From assembly GCF_011947225.1 (NCBI RefSeq), contig NZ_JAATVW010000013.1:62001-126000 (forward strand): DNA of 64,000 nt, written 5' to 3'. A model generated the notes under the pieces. It was not told the origin of the DNA. It saw only the letters and a program-made list of their open reading frames with translations, and searched no databases. Of the stretch, positions 33,479 through 42,039 are shown in pieces. Source of the stretch: Planosporangium flavigriseum. GTDB lineage: Bacteria > Actinomycetota > Actinomycetes > Mycobacteriales > Micromonosporaceae. The position numbers and the translations under genes are program-made. Position 1 is the stretch's first letter; each line of letters begins with the position of its first letter.

Positions 33479-34693
33479 TCATGAGGTGATCGCCGGCGCT
33501 ACCCGCCGATGGCCGGTGACCGGTTGCGCGCTGCCCGCAGCGGACCGGCGGAGGAGGCTGATGCCGCCGGAACGGTACAGGCTGTCGTGGATGCCGTCTG
33601 CGTACAGCAGACCTGTCAGGTCGGCACGGGCCTTCGCTACAGGGCTGGCCTGCCGGAAGCCGGACGCGCCCAGCAGGGGCGCAAGGTCGGTCACGGCCCG
33701 GGCAGCGGTGTCGACGCCGGCGGCCTTGCCAATGCGGGCAGCCAGGTCGGCGTACGGGTGGCCGGTCGCGGCGAGCCGGCTGGCGGTGATCGCCGCGAGC
33801 AGCGCGGCGGTGATCTCGGCGTGCGTGCGGCCAAGCGTGATCAGCGCATTATCGCGAATCCGGGGCAGGACGCCGGCCTTGTGCCGGGCGGCGAGGGCGT
33901 CGGCGACGAGGGCGTGCACGCCAGCGGCGGCGCCGAGCGCGGTGGCGGTGACCAGGGGCCGGAACCGGGTGAAGTGCTGCCGGAACACGGCCAGGCCCCC
34001 GCCATCCGGCCCGACCAGGTCAGATGCCGGGTCCACGGCGACGTCCCGCAGCCTCAGCACGCCCCAGGACCAGCCGTCCAGCCCGGACGGTTCGATCACC
34101 TCCCGGTCCAGCCCGCGGTCAGCGGCGTCAACGACCGCGGCGGCGATCCGGCCGTCGGGGTCGCGGAAGAACACCACGAACCCGGCCGCCTCGACCAGCC
34201 TCGACACCCAGCACTTCTCTCCGCACAGGCGCCACCGGCCGTCGCGGTGCAGACGCGCTCGGGTGGTGATCTCCTGGATGCGGGATCCGCCGTGCCGTTC
34301 GGTCGCGGCGATGCCCACCAGGTCGCCACGCGCGAGTCGCGCCCGCCAAGTCTCGGCGGCAGCCGGGGCGGCGTCGGTGAGGATCATCGCCCCGTGTCCG
34401 GGCCCGGTCACGTCACGCAGGTCCAGGTCGTGGGTGCCGGCGCAGAACTGGGCGAGGGTCTGCCACATCGCCGCCGTCACTGGGTCTGCAGGCGTGTGGT
34501 GGTCGTGTTCGGCCAGGTGCCGGCGCAACTGCAGTAGCCACCGGGTGCGGGCCGCCCGGTCAGAGACCGAGGGCGCGGCGCCGACCAGCTCGGCGAGCGC
34601 CGTCGACAGGTCGCGCAACCCATTCCATGCCGGGAGGTCCAGTTCGGGGAGGCTGGAGCGCAGCGGCTCCAGCCAGGTCAGCGCCGCGGTCAC
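33479..34693 (-). CDS. Acyl-CoA dehydrogenase-like flavoprotein
   Basis: 404 residues. An N-terminal helical domain is followed by the middle beta-domain with GIAATERHGGSRIQEITTRARLH and the C-terminal four-helix bundle with LGASGFRQASPVAKARAD. The FAD-contacting serine/threonine pattern WVSRLVEAAGFVVF is in place. The usual catalytic glutamate region is not clearly recognisable, so it may oxidise a carrier-bound or amino substrate in place of a CoA ester. Its start overlaps the stop of the acyltransferase gene by 4 bp, so the two act together. Confidence 0.8.
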   Translation of the reverse strand: MTAALTWLEPLRSSLPELDLPAWNGLRDLSTALAELVGAAPSVSDRAARTRWLLQLRRHLAEHDHHTPADPVTAAMWQTLAQFCAGTHDLDLRDVTGPGHGAMILTDAAPAAAETWRARLARGDLVGIAATERHGGSRIQEITTRARLHRDGRWRLCGEKCWVSRLVEAAGFVVFFRDPDGRIAAAVVDAADRGLDREVIEPSGLDGWSWGVLRLRDVAVDPASDLVGPDGGGLAVFRQHFTRFRPLVTATALGAAAGVHALVADALAARHKAGVLPRIRDNALITLGRTHAEITAALLAAITASRLAATGHPYADLAARIGKAAGVDTAARAVTDLAPLLGASGFRQASPVAKARADLTGLLYADGIHDSLYRSGGISLLRRSAAGSAQPVTGHRRVAPAITS

Positions 34694-35478
34694 CGGGTCA
34701 CCTGCCCGTGCTGGCGGGCGGGTGACCCGTAGACGACCGCGTCGGCGGGGACATCGCGGGTGACGACCGAGCCGGCGCCGACCAGTGCCCGGACGCCGAC
34801 GGTGACCCCGGCGAGCAGGACCGCGCCGGATCCGATCTTGCAGCCGTATTCGAACACCGGTGGGTCAAGGATTTGCTCCTGATCGGGATCGCGCCAGATC
34901 AGCTGCTTGTCGTTGACGGTGCGCACGCCAGCCCCGATGAACACGCGATCAGCGATGACGGTGTCCGCGGTCAGGTGCGACCCCGGCGAGCAGCGCACCC
35001 CGTCACCGATGCGGGTACCGCGTTCCGCCGTCAGGTTGGCCGCGAGCTGGCTGCCGGAGCCGACTGTGACGTTGGTGCGCAGCAGGGTGTTATGGCCGAT
35101 CGTGGTGTCATTGCCGATCCGTGCGCCGGCGTAGACGACTGCGCCGGCCCGTACAACCACACCGGAGCCGATCGCGGTGGTGTCACCAGCGCCCTGGTAG
35201 ACCTGGCGCATCGCGTACCCGTACTCCGGCTCGCCGACGATCGCCCGGTGACCGATATGGGTGTCGTCACCGACCCTGGTGCCACCGTGGACCACGGTGA
35301 ACGCCCCGAGCACGACCCGGGCGCCCAGCACGATGGGCCGCAGGGTGCCAAGCATGTCGGCCGGTACGAACACGGCAGTCGGGTGGATCCGACAGCCGTC
35401 GCCAAGCTCCAGCAAACCGGACTGGACCAGGTCCACCGCGGTGACCGCACTGTCCATGGTGGTGGTTGTGTGCATCAT
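34690..35478 (-). CDS. Left-handed beta-helix acyltransferase
   Basis: 262 residues, almost entirely hexapeptide repeats ([LIV]GxxxX): IVLGARVVLGAFTVVHGGTRVGDDTHIGH, VVYAGARIGNDTTIGHNTLLR and the closing GSGAVLLAGVTVGVRALVGAGSVVT followed by DVPADAVVYGSPAR. The last motif is the standard end of sugar O/N-acetyltransferases such as WbbJ/PglD/LpxD relatives, and a catalytic His is probably in the IGH turns. The enzyme would be a trimer transferring an acyl group to a sugar or amine. It is the first gene of a two-gene operon with the dehydrogenase and is divergent from the XRE regulator. Confidence 0.85.
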   Translation of the reverse strand: MMHTTTTMDSAVTAVDLVQSGLLELGDGCRIHPTAVFVPADMLGTLRPIVLGARVVLGAFTVVHGGTRVGDDTHIGHRAIVGEPEYGYAMRQVYQGAGDTTAIGSGVVVRAGAVVYAGARIGNDTTIGHNTLLRTNVTVGSGSQLAANLTAERGTRIGDGVRCSPGSHLTADTVIADRVFIGAGVRTVNDKQLIWRDPDQEQILDPPVFEYGCKIGSGAVLLAGVTVGVRALVGAGSVVTRDVPADAVVYGSPARQHGQVTR

Positions 35479-35629
35479 GGCCGCTCCCTCGTGTCACCGG
35501 CGGCGCACCCGCCCGGATGCGGGACGCTGCCGGCCTACAGTTCAGCCGGGGTAGCAGGCCGGTCAGCAGACCACGACGCACCATCTGCAAGCCGATTGCA
35601 CTGCCCGCAACTCATCGGTCATCCTCAAA

Positions 35630-36994
35630 ATGCCCGTCGTTGTGAGGGGGTGGGTGGTGCAGGCCGAGCCCGCTTGGACGGCGGTACCCGCCGTAGCCGC
35701 GTCCGCCGCGTCCGGCGACATCGGGGCGCTGCTGCGCCTCGCCCGCACCGCCGCCGGGCTCACCCTCGAAGAAGCTGGTCGGCTCGCCGGCTACTCCGCC
35801 GCGACGATGTCGCGGTTCGAGACCGGCCGCCGTCGCGACTGGACCATTGCCGAGTTGCGCCGGCTGGCGGAGGTGTACGGGATTCCGCCGCACTTGCTCG
35901 GGCTGGCCACATCCTCTCCACCTGGAACGCCCACCCCGGCTAGGGTGGTCGAAGCCCCGTCCGACGGTGGAGGTAACCGGATGCGTCGACGCGACCTGAT
36001 CGCCGGAACCCTCGGGCTGACCGCCGGAGCCGGGTTGTTTCCCACCGACGCCGCCGCCAACACGGTCTCCACCATTGAGGATGTGATCTTCGGCCGGGCC
36101 GCCGCCGAACCGCTACCCAATGGCCAGCTTGCCGCGCAGATCGCGGCCGCGAAGGCCGACTTTCGCGCCTGCCGCTACAGCCAGCTCGCCCGCCGGCTGC
36201 CCCGGCTGCTCGCCCAGGCCACCGCCGGCCGCAACCAGGCCCCATCCGATCAGGTTGAAGCCGCCTCGGGACGTCTGGCCCAGGCGTATTGCGTGGCCAC
36301 CCAACTGCTGATCAAATTGCACGACGACGGCATGGCCTGGTCCACCTCCGACCGCGCGGTGCAGAACGCCCGAGCCAGCGGTGACCCGCTGGTCACCGCC
36401 GAAGCCACCCGCCTCGCCGCGACCGTGTTGCGCCGCAGCCGCCACCGCGACGGCGCGCAGCGCCTCGTGCTGCGAGCCGCCCACCAGCTCGACGCCGACA
36501 CCGGACTGACAGACCCCCGGCAGACCGCCGTGTACGGGCAACTGCTCGCCGTCGCCGCCTACACCGCGGCGGCCCGCGACGACCGCGAGACCGCCTGGAC
36601 CTTACTCGCCGAGGCCGAAGACGCCGCCCATCGCGTCGGCGCCGGCGATGCCGACCCGCTCAACGCGCTCGACCTGGCCGTCTACAAGATCAGCATCGCC
36701 CGGGTGCTCGGCGACTACGGTGCCGCCGTCGACTACGCCCGCCAGGTTGATCCCACCCGCATTACCGTCCCCGAGCGCCGCGCCCGCTATTGGGAAGACA
36801 CCGCGCTGGCGTTGCACGGCCGCGGCCTGCCGACCGGCGCCTTCCAAGCCCTGCTCGCTGCCGAGCGCGACACTCCCCAGGAGCTCCGCTATCGGCCCTG
36901 GGCACAGAACCTGACCCAGGCGCTCATGTCAGCCGACACCCGCGGCGCCCTGCCCGGCATCCGCGACTTCGCCCAACGCATCGGCGTCGCCTGA
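35630..36994 (+). CDS. XRE-family regulator with TPR-like C-terminus
   Basis: 454 residues from the ATG at 35630; the GTG at 35657 behind GAGGGGG is a good alternative. An HTH_XRE domain (about 30-85) has LRLARTAAGLTLEEAGRLAGYSAATMSRFETGRRRDW. A twin-arginine-looking RRRDLIAGTLGLTAGAGLF segment follows. In this actinobacterial family it is a conserved linker and not an export signal. The last 300 residues are helical repeats (TPR-like). Regulators of this type often sit beside secondary-metabolite or developmental genes. It diverges from the acyltransferase-dehydrogenase pair across 151 bp, the natural place for its operator. Confidence 0.87.
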   Translation: MPVVVRGWVVQAEPAWTAVPAVAASAASGDIGALLRLARTAAGLTLEEAGRLAGYSAATMSRFETGRRRDWTIAELRRLAEVYGIPPHLLGLATSSPPGTPTPARVVEAPSDGGGNRMRRRDLIAGTLGLTAGAGLFPTDAAANTVSTIEDVIFGRAAAEPLPNGQLAAQIAAAKADFRACRYSQLARRLPRLLAQATAGRNQAPSDQVEAASGRLAQAYCVATQLLIKLHDDGMAWSTSDRAVQNARASGDPLVTAEATRLAATVLRRSRHRDGAQRLVLRAAHQLDADTGLTDPRQTAVYGQLLAVAAYTAAARDDRETAWTLLAEAEDAAHRVGAGDADPLNALDLAVYKISIARVLGDYGAAVDYARQVDPTRITVPERRARYWEDTALALHGRGLPTGAFQALLAAERDTPQELRYRPWAQNLTQALMSADTRGALPGIRDFAQRIGVA

Positions 36995-37005
36995 CCCAGA
37001 CCGGG

Positions 37006-37022
37006 GCCCGCATCGTGCGGGC
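37006..37022 (+). terminator. Short hairpin after XRE gene
   Basis: GCCCGCA (37006-37012) and TGCGGGC (37016-37022) form a 7-bp stem with a 3-nt loop, starting 11 nt after the XRE stop codon. The rest of the 230-bp gap to the next gene holds a second inverted repeat (ATCCTGC at 37189-37195 and GCAGGAT at 37211-37217) close to the HlyD start. Confidence 0.5.
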
Positions 37023-37224
37023 GCGGCTCGCCCTCTCGCAGCCCGAGGGTGGGGTATTGCTCGGCGATCTGACGCCTTCGCCGTACAGCCGAACTGACCC
37101 GTCTCGTCGCGCCGCCACTTCGGCATGGAAGGGACGAAGTTTCGCAGGAGGAGGCCAGCCGCTCCCAGCAAACTATGAGGGAAAGTCAATCCTGCTCTGA
37201 GCGCGCGCAGGCAGGATCTCGGCC

Positions 37225-38571
37225 ATGTCCCTGTGGCGACGTCCATCGTTCCTGCCTGCCCTGCTGCGGCTGAACCCCAGCCGGCCGGCCCTGGTCGTCA
37301 ACTCGGTGCTGGCACTGCTGCTGGCCTCCGGCGCGTTCCTGTCCTACCGCACCGTGGCGACCGCGAACACGGCGTCGTCGTCGAGCGGGGCGACGACGAG
37401 CCGGGCGATCCCGGTCACGCAAGGACAGGTGATCTCGTCCGTTTCGGCCAGCGGCAGCGTGCAGAGCGCGTCGACAGCGGCCGCGAACTTCGCCACCGCC
37501 GGTACGGTCACCGAGATCAACGTCAAGGTGGGTGACGCGGTCAAGGCCGGCCAGGTACTCGCGAGGGTCAACCCCACGACGGCGCAGGAGCAGTTGGCCG
37601 CGGCCCGGGCCAACCTGACGTCCGCCCAGCAGAGTTTGAGCCGGGCCCAGTCGGCGACCACGGTGGACGCGGCGACGGCCGCCGCCGCCCAGGCACAGGT
37701 CACCAACGCCCAGAACAGCGTGAACTCGGCCCAACGGGCGGTCGACGGCACGGCGCTCACCGCCCCGATGGACGGCACGGTGATCGCGATCAACGGTACG
37801 GTCGGCGGCTCGTCGGGCGGCTCCTCCGGCGCGAGCGCGAACGGCGGAGGCGCGAACGGCGGCAGCTCGAACGGCGGAGGCGCGAACGGCGGCAGCTCGA
37901 ACGGCGGAGGCGCGAACGGCGGCGCCAGCAGCGGCGGATCGACGTCCGGGGGTACGACGAGCGGATCGGGCTCGACCGGCTTCATTCGGATCGCCGACCT
38001 GTCGAAGATGCAGGTCTCGGCCTCCTTCGCCGAGGCCGACGCCACCAAGCTGAAGGTCGGCCAGGCGGCGACCGTGACGTGGGCGGCCCTGTCCGGCGCC
38101 CGGGTGACCGGCAAAATCGCCACCGTCTCCCCCACCGCGACCCCCCAGAACAACGTCAACTCGTACCCGGTGACCGTCGACCTCGACTCGTTGCCCGACG
38201 GGGTGCGCATCGGCCAGACCGTGACGGTCACGGTGACGGTCGCCCAGGTCGACGACGCGGTACGGGTACCCGCGGCCGCCGTCCGCGGCACCGGCCAGCG
38301 CCACACGGTCGACGTGGTGACCGCCGACGGCAAGCACGAGACCCGGCAGGTCGAGGTCGGTGTCCAGGGCGATCAGTTCGTGGAGATCGCCTCTGGACTG
38401 GACCCCGGCGAGCAGGTCGCGATCACCATTCAGACCAGCACGGGCACCGGCAACAACGGCCGGTCCGGCGGCGGCTTCCCCGGTGGCGGCGGGTTCCCCG
38501 GCGGCGGTGGCGGCTTCTCCGGCGGCGGCGGCAATCGCGGTGGCGGTACGAGGGGCGGTGCCGGCGGATGA
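37225..38571 (+). CDS. HlyD/MacA-like periplasmic adaptor 2
   Basis: 448 residues. A membrane anchor lies about 20-45. The lipoyl half ATAGTVTEINVKVGDAVKAGQVLARV leads to a coiled-coil arm rich in Ala/Gln, then the second half TALTAPMDGTVIAINGTVG. An Asn/Gly/Ser repeat insert (about 190-255) sits before the beta-barrel, and a Gly/Phe-rich tail (GGGFPGGGGF) ends the protein. It overlaps the ATPase gene by 4 bp, so it is the dedicated adaptor of the following MacB-like ABC transporter. Confidence 0.9.
   Translation: MSLWRRPSFLPALLRLNPSRPALVVNSVLALLLASGAFLSYRTVATANTASSSSGATTSRAIPVTQGQVISSVSASGSVQSASTAAANFATAGTVTEINVKVGDAVKAGQVLARVNPTTAQEQLAAARANLTSAQQSLSRAQSATTVDAATAAAAQAQVTNAQNSVNSAQRAVDGTALTAPMDGTVIAINGTVGGSSGGSSGASANGGGANGGSSNGGGANGGSSNGGGANGGASSGGSTSGGTTSGSGSTGFIRIADLSKMQVSASFAEADATKLKVGQAATVTWAALSGARVTGKIATVSPTATPQNNVNSYPVTVDLDSLPDGVRIGQTVTVTVTVAQVDDAVRVPAAAVRGTGQRHTVDVVTADGKHETRQVEVGVQGDQFVEIASGLDPGEQVAITIQTSTGTGNNGRSGGGFPGGGGFPGGGGGFSGGGGNRGGGTRGGAGG
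37843..37922. repeat. 30-bp in-frame tandem repeat in adaptor 2
   Basis: The unit GGCGGAGGCGCGAACGGCGG plus CAGCTCGAAC occurs two full times (37843-37872, 37873-37902) and once in part. It encodes the decapeptide GGGANGGSSN. It extends the flexible insert of the adaptor. Confidence 0.85.
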
Positions 38572-39290
38572 GCGCCACCCACCCGGTACTCGACGTCCGT
38601 GACCTCGTGAAGGTCTACGGTGAGGGCGAGGCGCAGGTACGCGCCCTGCGCGGGGTCAGCGTCACCGTGGAGCGCGGCGACTACGTGGCGATCATGGGCT
38701 CGTCGGGCTCCGGCAAGTCGACCCTCATGAACATCCTCGGCTGCCTGGACACCCCCACCTCCGGGCAGTACCTGCTCGACGGGGTGGACGTCAGCCGGCT
38801 CGACGATCGCCAACTCGCCCTGGTCCGCAACCGGCGCATCGGCTTCGTGTTCCAGGCGTTCAACCTGATTCCCCGCACCAGCGCACTGGCCAATGTGGAG
38901 CTTCCGCTGGCGTACGCCGGAATGAAGGCCGCCGAGCGGCGCCGCCGGGCCCGCACCGCGCTGGCCATGGTCGGGCTGGCCGACCGTGCCGACCACGAAC
39001 CGAACCAGCTGTCCGGCGGGCAGCAGCAACGGGTCGCGGTGGCGCGGGCGCTTGTCACCGCTCCGGCCCTGGTACTGGCCGACGAGCCGACCGGAAACCT
39101 CGACACCCGGTCCACCGAGGACGTACTCGCGGTGCTGGACCGGCTCAACCACAGCGGGCGGACGATCGTGCTCATCACCCACGAAGACGACGTGGCCCGG
39201 CATGCCAAGCGGCTGATCCGGCTCGTCGACGGGCGGATCGTCCACGACGAGGTGCTGCGCGGAGGCACGACAGCGGCGGTGCTCGCGTGA
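38568..39290 (+). CDS. ABC transporter ATPase (MacB/LolD type)
   Basis: 240 residues. Walker A is GSSGSGKST, the Q-loop FVFQAFNLIPRTSALANVELPL, the signature LSGGQQQRVAVARAL, Walker B LVLADEPTGNLD and the H-loop LITHED. The loop after the Q-loop and the short length mark the MacB/LolD/FtsE group that works with FtsX-fold permeases. Starts and stops overlap both neighbours by 4 bp. It powers mechanotransmission or export of a peptide, lipid or antibiotic. Confidence 0.96.
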   Translation: MSATHPVLDVRDLVKVYGEGEAQVRALRGVSVTVERGDYVAIMGSSGSGKSTLMNILGCLDTPTSGQYLLDGVDVSRLDDRQLALVRNRRIGFVFQAFNLIPRTSALANVELPLAYAGMKAAERRRRARTALAMVGLADRADHEPNQLSGGQQQRVAVARALVTAPALVLADEPTGNLDTRSTEDVLAVLDRLNHSGRTIVLITHEDDVARHAKRLIRLVDGRIVHDEVLRGGTTAAVLA

Positions 39291-40495
39291 GCCTCTTCGA
39301 GACGATCCGGTTCGCCATCCGCGGGGTGCTGGCCAACAAGCTGCGCTCCGGGCTCACCGTCCTCGGGATCCTGATCGGTGTCGCCGCGGTGATCCTGCTG
39401 GTGGCCGTCGGCAACGGCTCATCCAAGGCGATCCAGCAGAGCATCGAACGGCTGGGGACCAACACGTTGACCGTGAGCAGCGGCGGCGTCCGGCAGTCCA
39501 CGAACGCGACCCAGAACACGTCACTGACGTCCGATCTGGTCGACGCGCTGGCCGACCGGAACGCCGCGCCCGACGTCACGAGCGTCTCGCCGGTCGTCAC
39601 CAGTACACCCGCAGCCGCCTACGACGGGGTCGACCACACGTTCGGGCAGTTCATCGGTACGACCCCGACCTACCTGCCCGCCGCGAACGACACCGTCGCC
39701 CACGGGACGGCGTTCACCGCCGACGACGTCAAGGAGTCCCGCCGCGTCGTGGTCCTCGGCTCGACAGCCGCCCAGGCGCTGTTCGACCGCGCCGATCCGG
39801 TCGGCAAACAGATCACCGTCGCCGGCACTCTCTTCACGGTCACCGGGGTGCTCGCCGACAAGGGTGGCTCCGGGTTCAACGACCCCAACGACATCGCGAT
39901 CGCCCCGGTCACCGCCGTCCAGGAGGCGCTCACCGGCTACGGCCCACTCAACCAGTTGCTGATCCAGGCCGGCGGACCGGACCGGGTGGACGCCGCCCAG
40001 GCCGAGGTGACCGCGATCCTCAACCAGAAGCTGCACGTGACCAACGCCGCGAGCCCGCCGTACCGAATCCTGAACCAGTCCCAGCTACTGTCGGCCCGTC
40101 AGGACAGCGCCAAGACGTTCACCGTCCTGCTCGGCGCGGTCGCGGCGATCAGCCTGCTGGTCGGCGGCATCGGCATCACGAACATCATGATGGTGACGGT
40201 CACCGAGCGCACCCGCGAGATCGGCATCCGCAAGGCGCTGGGCGCACCCAAGCGCACCGTCCTCACCCAGTTCCTGGTCGAGGCGACGGTCCTGAGCCTC
40301 ATCGGCGGGCTGCTCGGCGTCGCCGCCGCCGTGATCGGCAGCCAGTTCACCATCGTCGGTATCAAGCCGGTCATCGTGCCCGCCTCGGTGGCGCTCGCCC
40401 TCGGCGTGTCCGTCGCGATTGGACTGTTCTTCGGCAGCTACCCCGCCAGCCGCGCGGCCGGCCTGCGCCCCATCGAGGCGCTCCGCTATGAGTGA
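39287..40495 (+). CDS. FtsX-like/MacB-type ABC permease
   Basis: 402 residues. TM1 is about 20-45 (RSGLTVLGILIGVAAVILLVAVGNG). A large extracytoplasmic MacB_PCD domain (about 46-275) follows, then three C-terminal TM segments in the FtsX domain, with TERTREIGIRKALGAPKRTVLTQFLVEA and the closing GSYPASRAAGLRPIEALRYE. It forms the membrane part of the MacAB-like system with the preceding ATPase and HlyD adaptor 2. Confidence 0.96.
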   Translation: MSLFETIRFAIRGVLANKLRSGLTVLGILIGVAAVILLVAVGNGSSKAIQQSIERLGTNTLTVSSGGVRQSTNATQNTSLTSDLVDALADRNAAPDVTSVSPVVTSTPAAAYDGVDHTFGQFIGTTPTYLPAANDTVAHGTAFTADDVKESRRVVVLGSTAAQALFDRADPVGKQITVAGTLFTVTGVLADKGGSGFNDPNDIAIAPVTAVQEALTGYGPLNQLLIQAGGPDRVDAAQAEVTAILNQKLHVTNAASPPYRILNQSQLLSARQDSAKTFTVLLGAVAAISLLVGGIGITNIMMVTVTERTREIGIRKALGAPKRTVLTQFLVEATVLSLIGGLLGVAAAVIGSQFTIVGIKPVIVPASVALALGVSVAIGLFFGSYPASRAAGLRPIEALRYE

Positions 40496-40504
40496 GGACC
40501 CAAG

Positions 40505-41050
40505 GTGACGAACCACGAGACGGTGGAGCTTGAGCCGGTCGACCTGCTGAGTAACCCGTTCGCCGAAGACCTGAGCGCCGAGCTGGCCGCGCGGGCGCCG
40601 CGCCGGTACGCCACGCGCACCACGGCGGTGCTCGCCGGCCTGGTCCTCGCCGTCGGCGGGTTCCTCGCCGGGGCGCAGGTGCAGAAGCGCTTCGGTACGC
40701 CGGCCGCCGGCTCGACTCAGCTCCGTTCCACGCGCACCTTCAACGGCAACAACTTCGGCAGCGGCAATGTCGGCAGCGGGCGCCCGGGCGATACCAGCCA
40801 GGGCGGCACCACCCAGCAGTCGGGCGCCGCTTCGAAACTCACCACCGGCACCGTGAAGTTGGTCGACGGCGGCACCGTGTACGTGCAGACGGCCGACGGC
40901 AACGTCGTGACCGTACGGACCAACGGCTCCACCGCCGTACAGGTCAGCGGCGCGCTGACCGATCTGACCCCCGGCGCCCAGGTCAGCGTCGAGGGCGCGG
41001 CCAGCAGCGACGGCGTCGTCACCGCCACGAAGGTCACCAAGGGCAAATAG
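40505..41050 (+). CDS. Single-pass membrane protein with DUF5666-like domain
   Basis: 181 residues from a GTG. An N-terminal cytoplasmic stretch of 38 residues is followed by one TM segment (about 40-60) and an Asn/Gly/Ser/Gln linker. The C-terminal beta-rich domain (about 110-178) reads TTGTVKLVDGGTVYVQTADGNVVTVRTN and ends ATKVTKGK, the pattern of the DUF5666/OB-like family. It faces outwards and probably supports or monitors the adjacent ABC exporter; its function is otherwise unknown. Confidence 0.75.
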   Translation: MTNHETVELEPVDLLSNPFAEDLSAELAARAPRRYATRTTAVLAGLVLAVGGFLAGAQVQKRFGTPAAGSTQLRSTRTFNGNNFGSGNVGSGRPGDTSQGGTTQQSGAASKLTTGTVKLVDGGTVYVQTADGNVVTVRTNGSTAVQVSGALTDLTPGAQVSVEGAASSDGVVTATKVTKGK

Positions 41051-41052
41051 CG

Positions 41053-41700
41053 ATGCGGGTCCTGGTGGTCGACGACGAGCCCAGCGTACGGGAGATGGTG
41101 TCGCGAGCGCTGCGCCTCGCTGGCCTCGACGTCGCGACCGCCGAGGACGGCTCCGCCGCGCTGGACCTGGTACGCGTTGACCCGCCGGACGCCATCGTCC
41201 TGGACGTGATGATGCCCCGCATGGACGGGATCGAGACCTGTTGCGCCCTGCGCGCCGAAGGCCACGGAGTACCGGTCCTCATGATGACCGCACGGGACAG
41301 CGCGCCGTACCGGGTGGCCGGCCTGGCCGCCGGCGCCGACGACTACCTGGTCAAACCGTTCGCGCTGCCGGACCTCATCGCGCGCGTACGGGCGCTGCTG
41401 CGCCGCCCCGCACCGAGCGCGGCCCTCGCCCTCGACCCGACCGGTCAACTGCTGATGAGCAACGGCCGCCGGGCCACGCTGAACACGATCGAGTACCGGC
41501 TGGCGGAGGCGTTCCTGGACCACCCGGGACTGGTGCTGGGCAAGGCCGCCCTCTTCGAGCACGTGTGGCACTACGACTTCGGCGGCGCGTCGACGATTCT
41601 CGATCCGTACCTGGACTCGCTGGACAGCAAGCTGGCCGCGCTGGGCTGGCGCCTGGTCACCGCGCCCGAGGGTTACGAACTACGGGCCCTACCCCACTAG
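41053..41700 (+). CDS. OmpR-family response regulator, orphan
   Basis: 215 residues. The receiver has phosphoacceptor Asp51 (AIVLDVMMPRMDGIE) and Lys101 (YLVKPF). The winged-helix effector is short, with NTIEYRLAEAFLDHPGLVLGKAALFEHVWHYDF in its recognition half. It starts 2 bp after the membrane protein gene, so it closes the export operon. No kinase follows; the HK at 31268-32779 or a distant one may be its partner. Confidence 0.93.
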   Translation: MRVLVVDDEPSVREMVSRALRLAGLDVATAEDGSAALDLVRVDPPDAIVLDVMMPRMDGIETCCALRAEGHGVPVLMMTARDSAPYRVAGLAAGADDYLVKPFALPDLIARVRALLRRPAPSAALALDPTGQLLMSNGRRATLNTIEYRLAEAFLDHPGLVLGKAALFEHVWHYDFGGASTILDPYLDSLDSKLAALGWRLVTAPEGYELRALPH

Positions 41701-41853
41701 CGCCCCGGTAGAACTCCTGCTCCATGGTGAACGCCGGGCCGAGTGCGGCCCGCCCAGGCGTTCGCGCACCAGTTCGTTCGCGAGCTGGTAGTACAGCGCG
41801 CTGCTCGCCCAGCTCATTCCACCGAGCAGCCCGATGGTCAACACAGTGATCAT
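41701..41853 (-). pseudogene. Aspartate/glutamate racemase N-terminal remnant
   Basis: The minus frame from the ATG at 41853 reads MITVLTIGLLGGMSWASSALYYQ, then NELVRERLGGPHSARR. This is the unmistakable start of the Asp/Glu racemase family (TIGLLGGMSW.S...YY...N..V..RLGG.HSA). After about 40 residues similarity stops, and the frame runs into unrelated codons next to the response regulator's stop. The rest of the roughly 230-residue enzyme, with both catalytic cysteines, is missing. Confidence 0.7.
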
Positions 41854-42039
41854 GGTTGCCCGCTCGAGGCAAACCATAAATAGATTTAAACCGGGTCGCC
41901 TCGGCCAAGTCTTGACGAACGATTTCAATGAACCAATTCTTGTCTGCACCACTGCGATACCAGCCGGTAACCAGGCGGTCGCGCCGGCGTCGGTCCCGTG
42001 GGCACCGCGACATTCCAGGCGCGCAAGGCAAGGAGCACC

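Noticed and set aside
36000-36060. Tat signal in the XRE regulator (RRRDLIAGTLGL)
   Set aside because: It lies 120 residues into a protein with an N-terminal DNA-binding domain. This motif is a common linker in actinobacterial XRE regulators, so export is unlikely.
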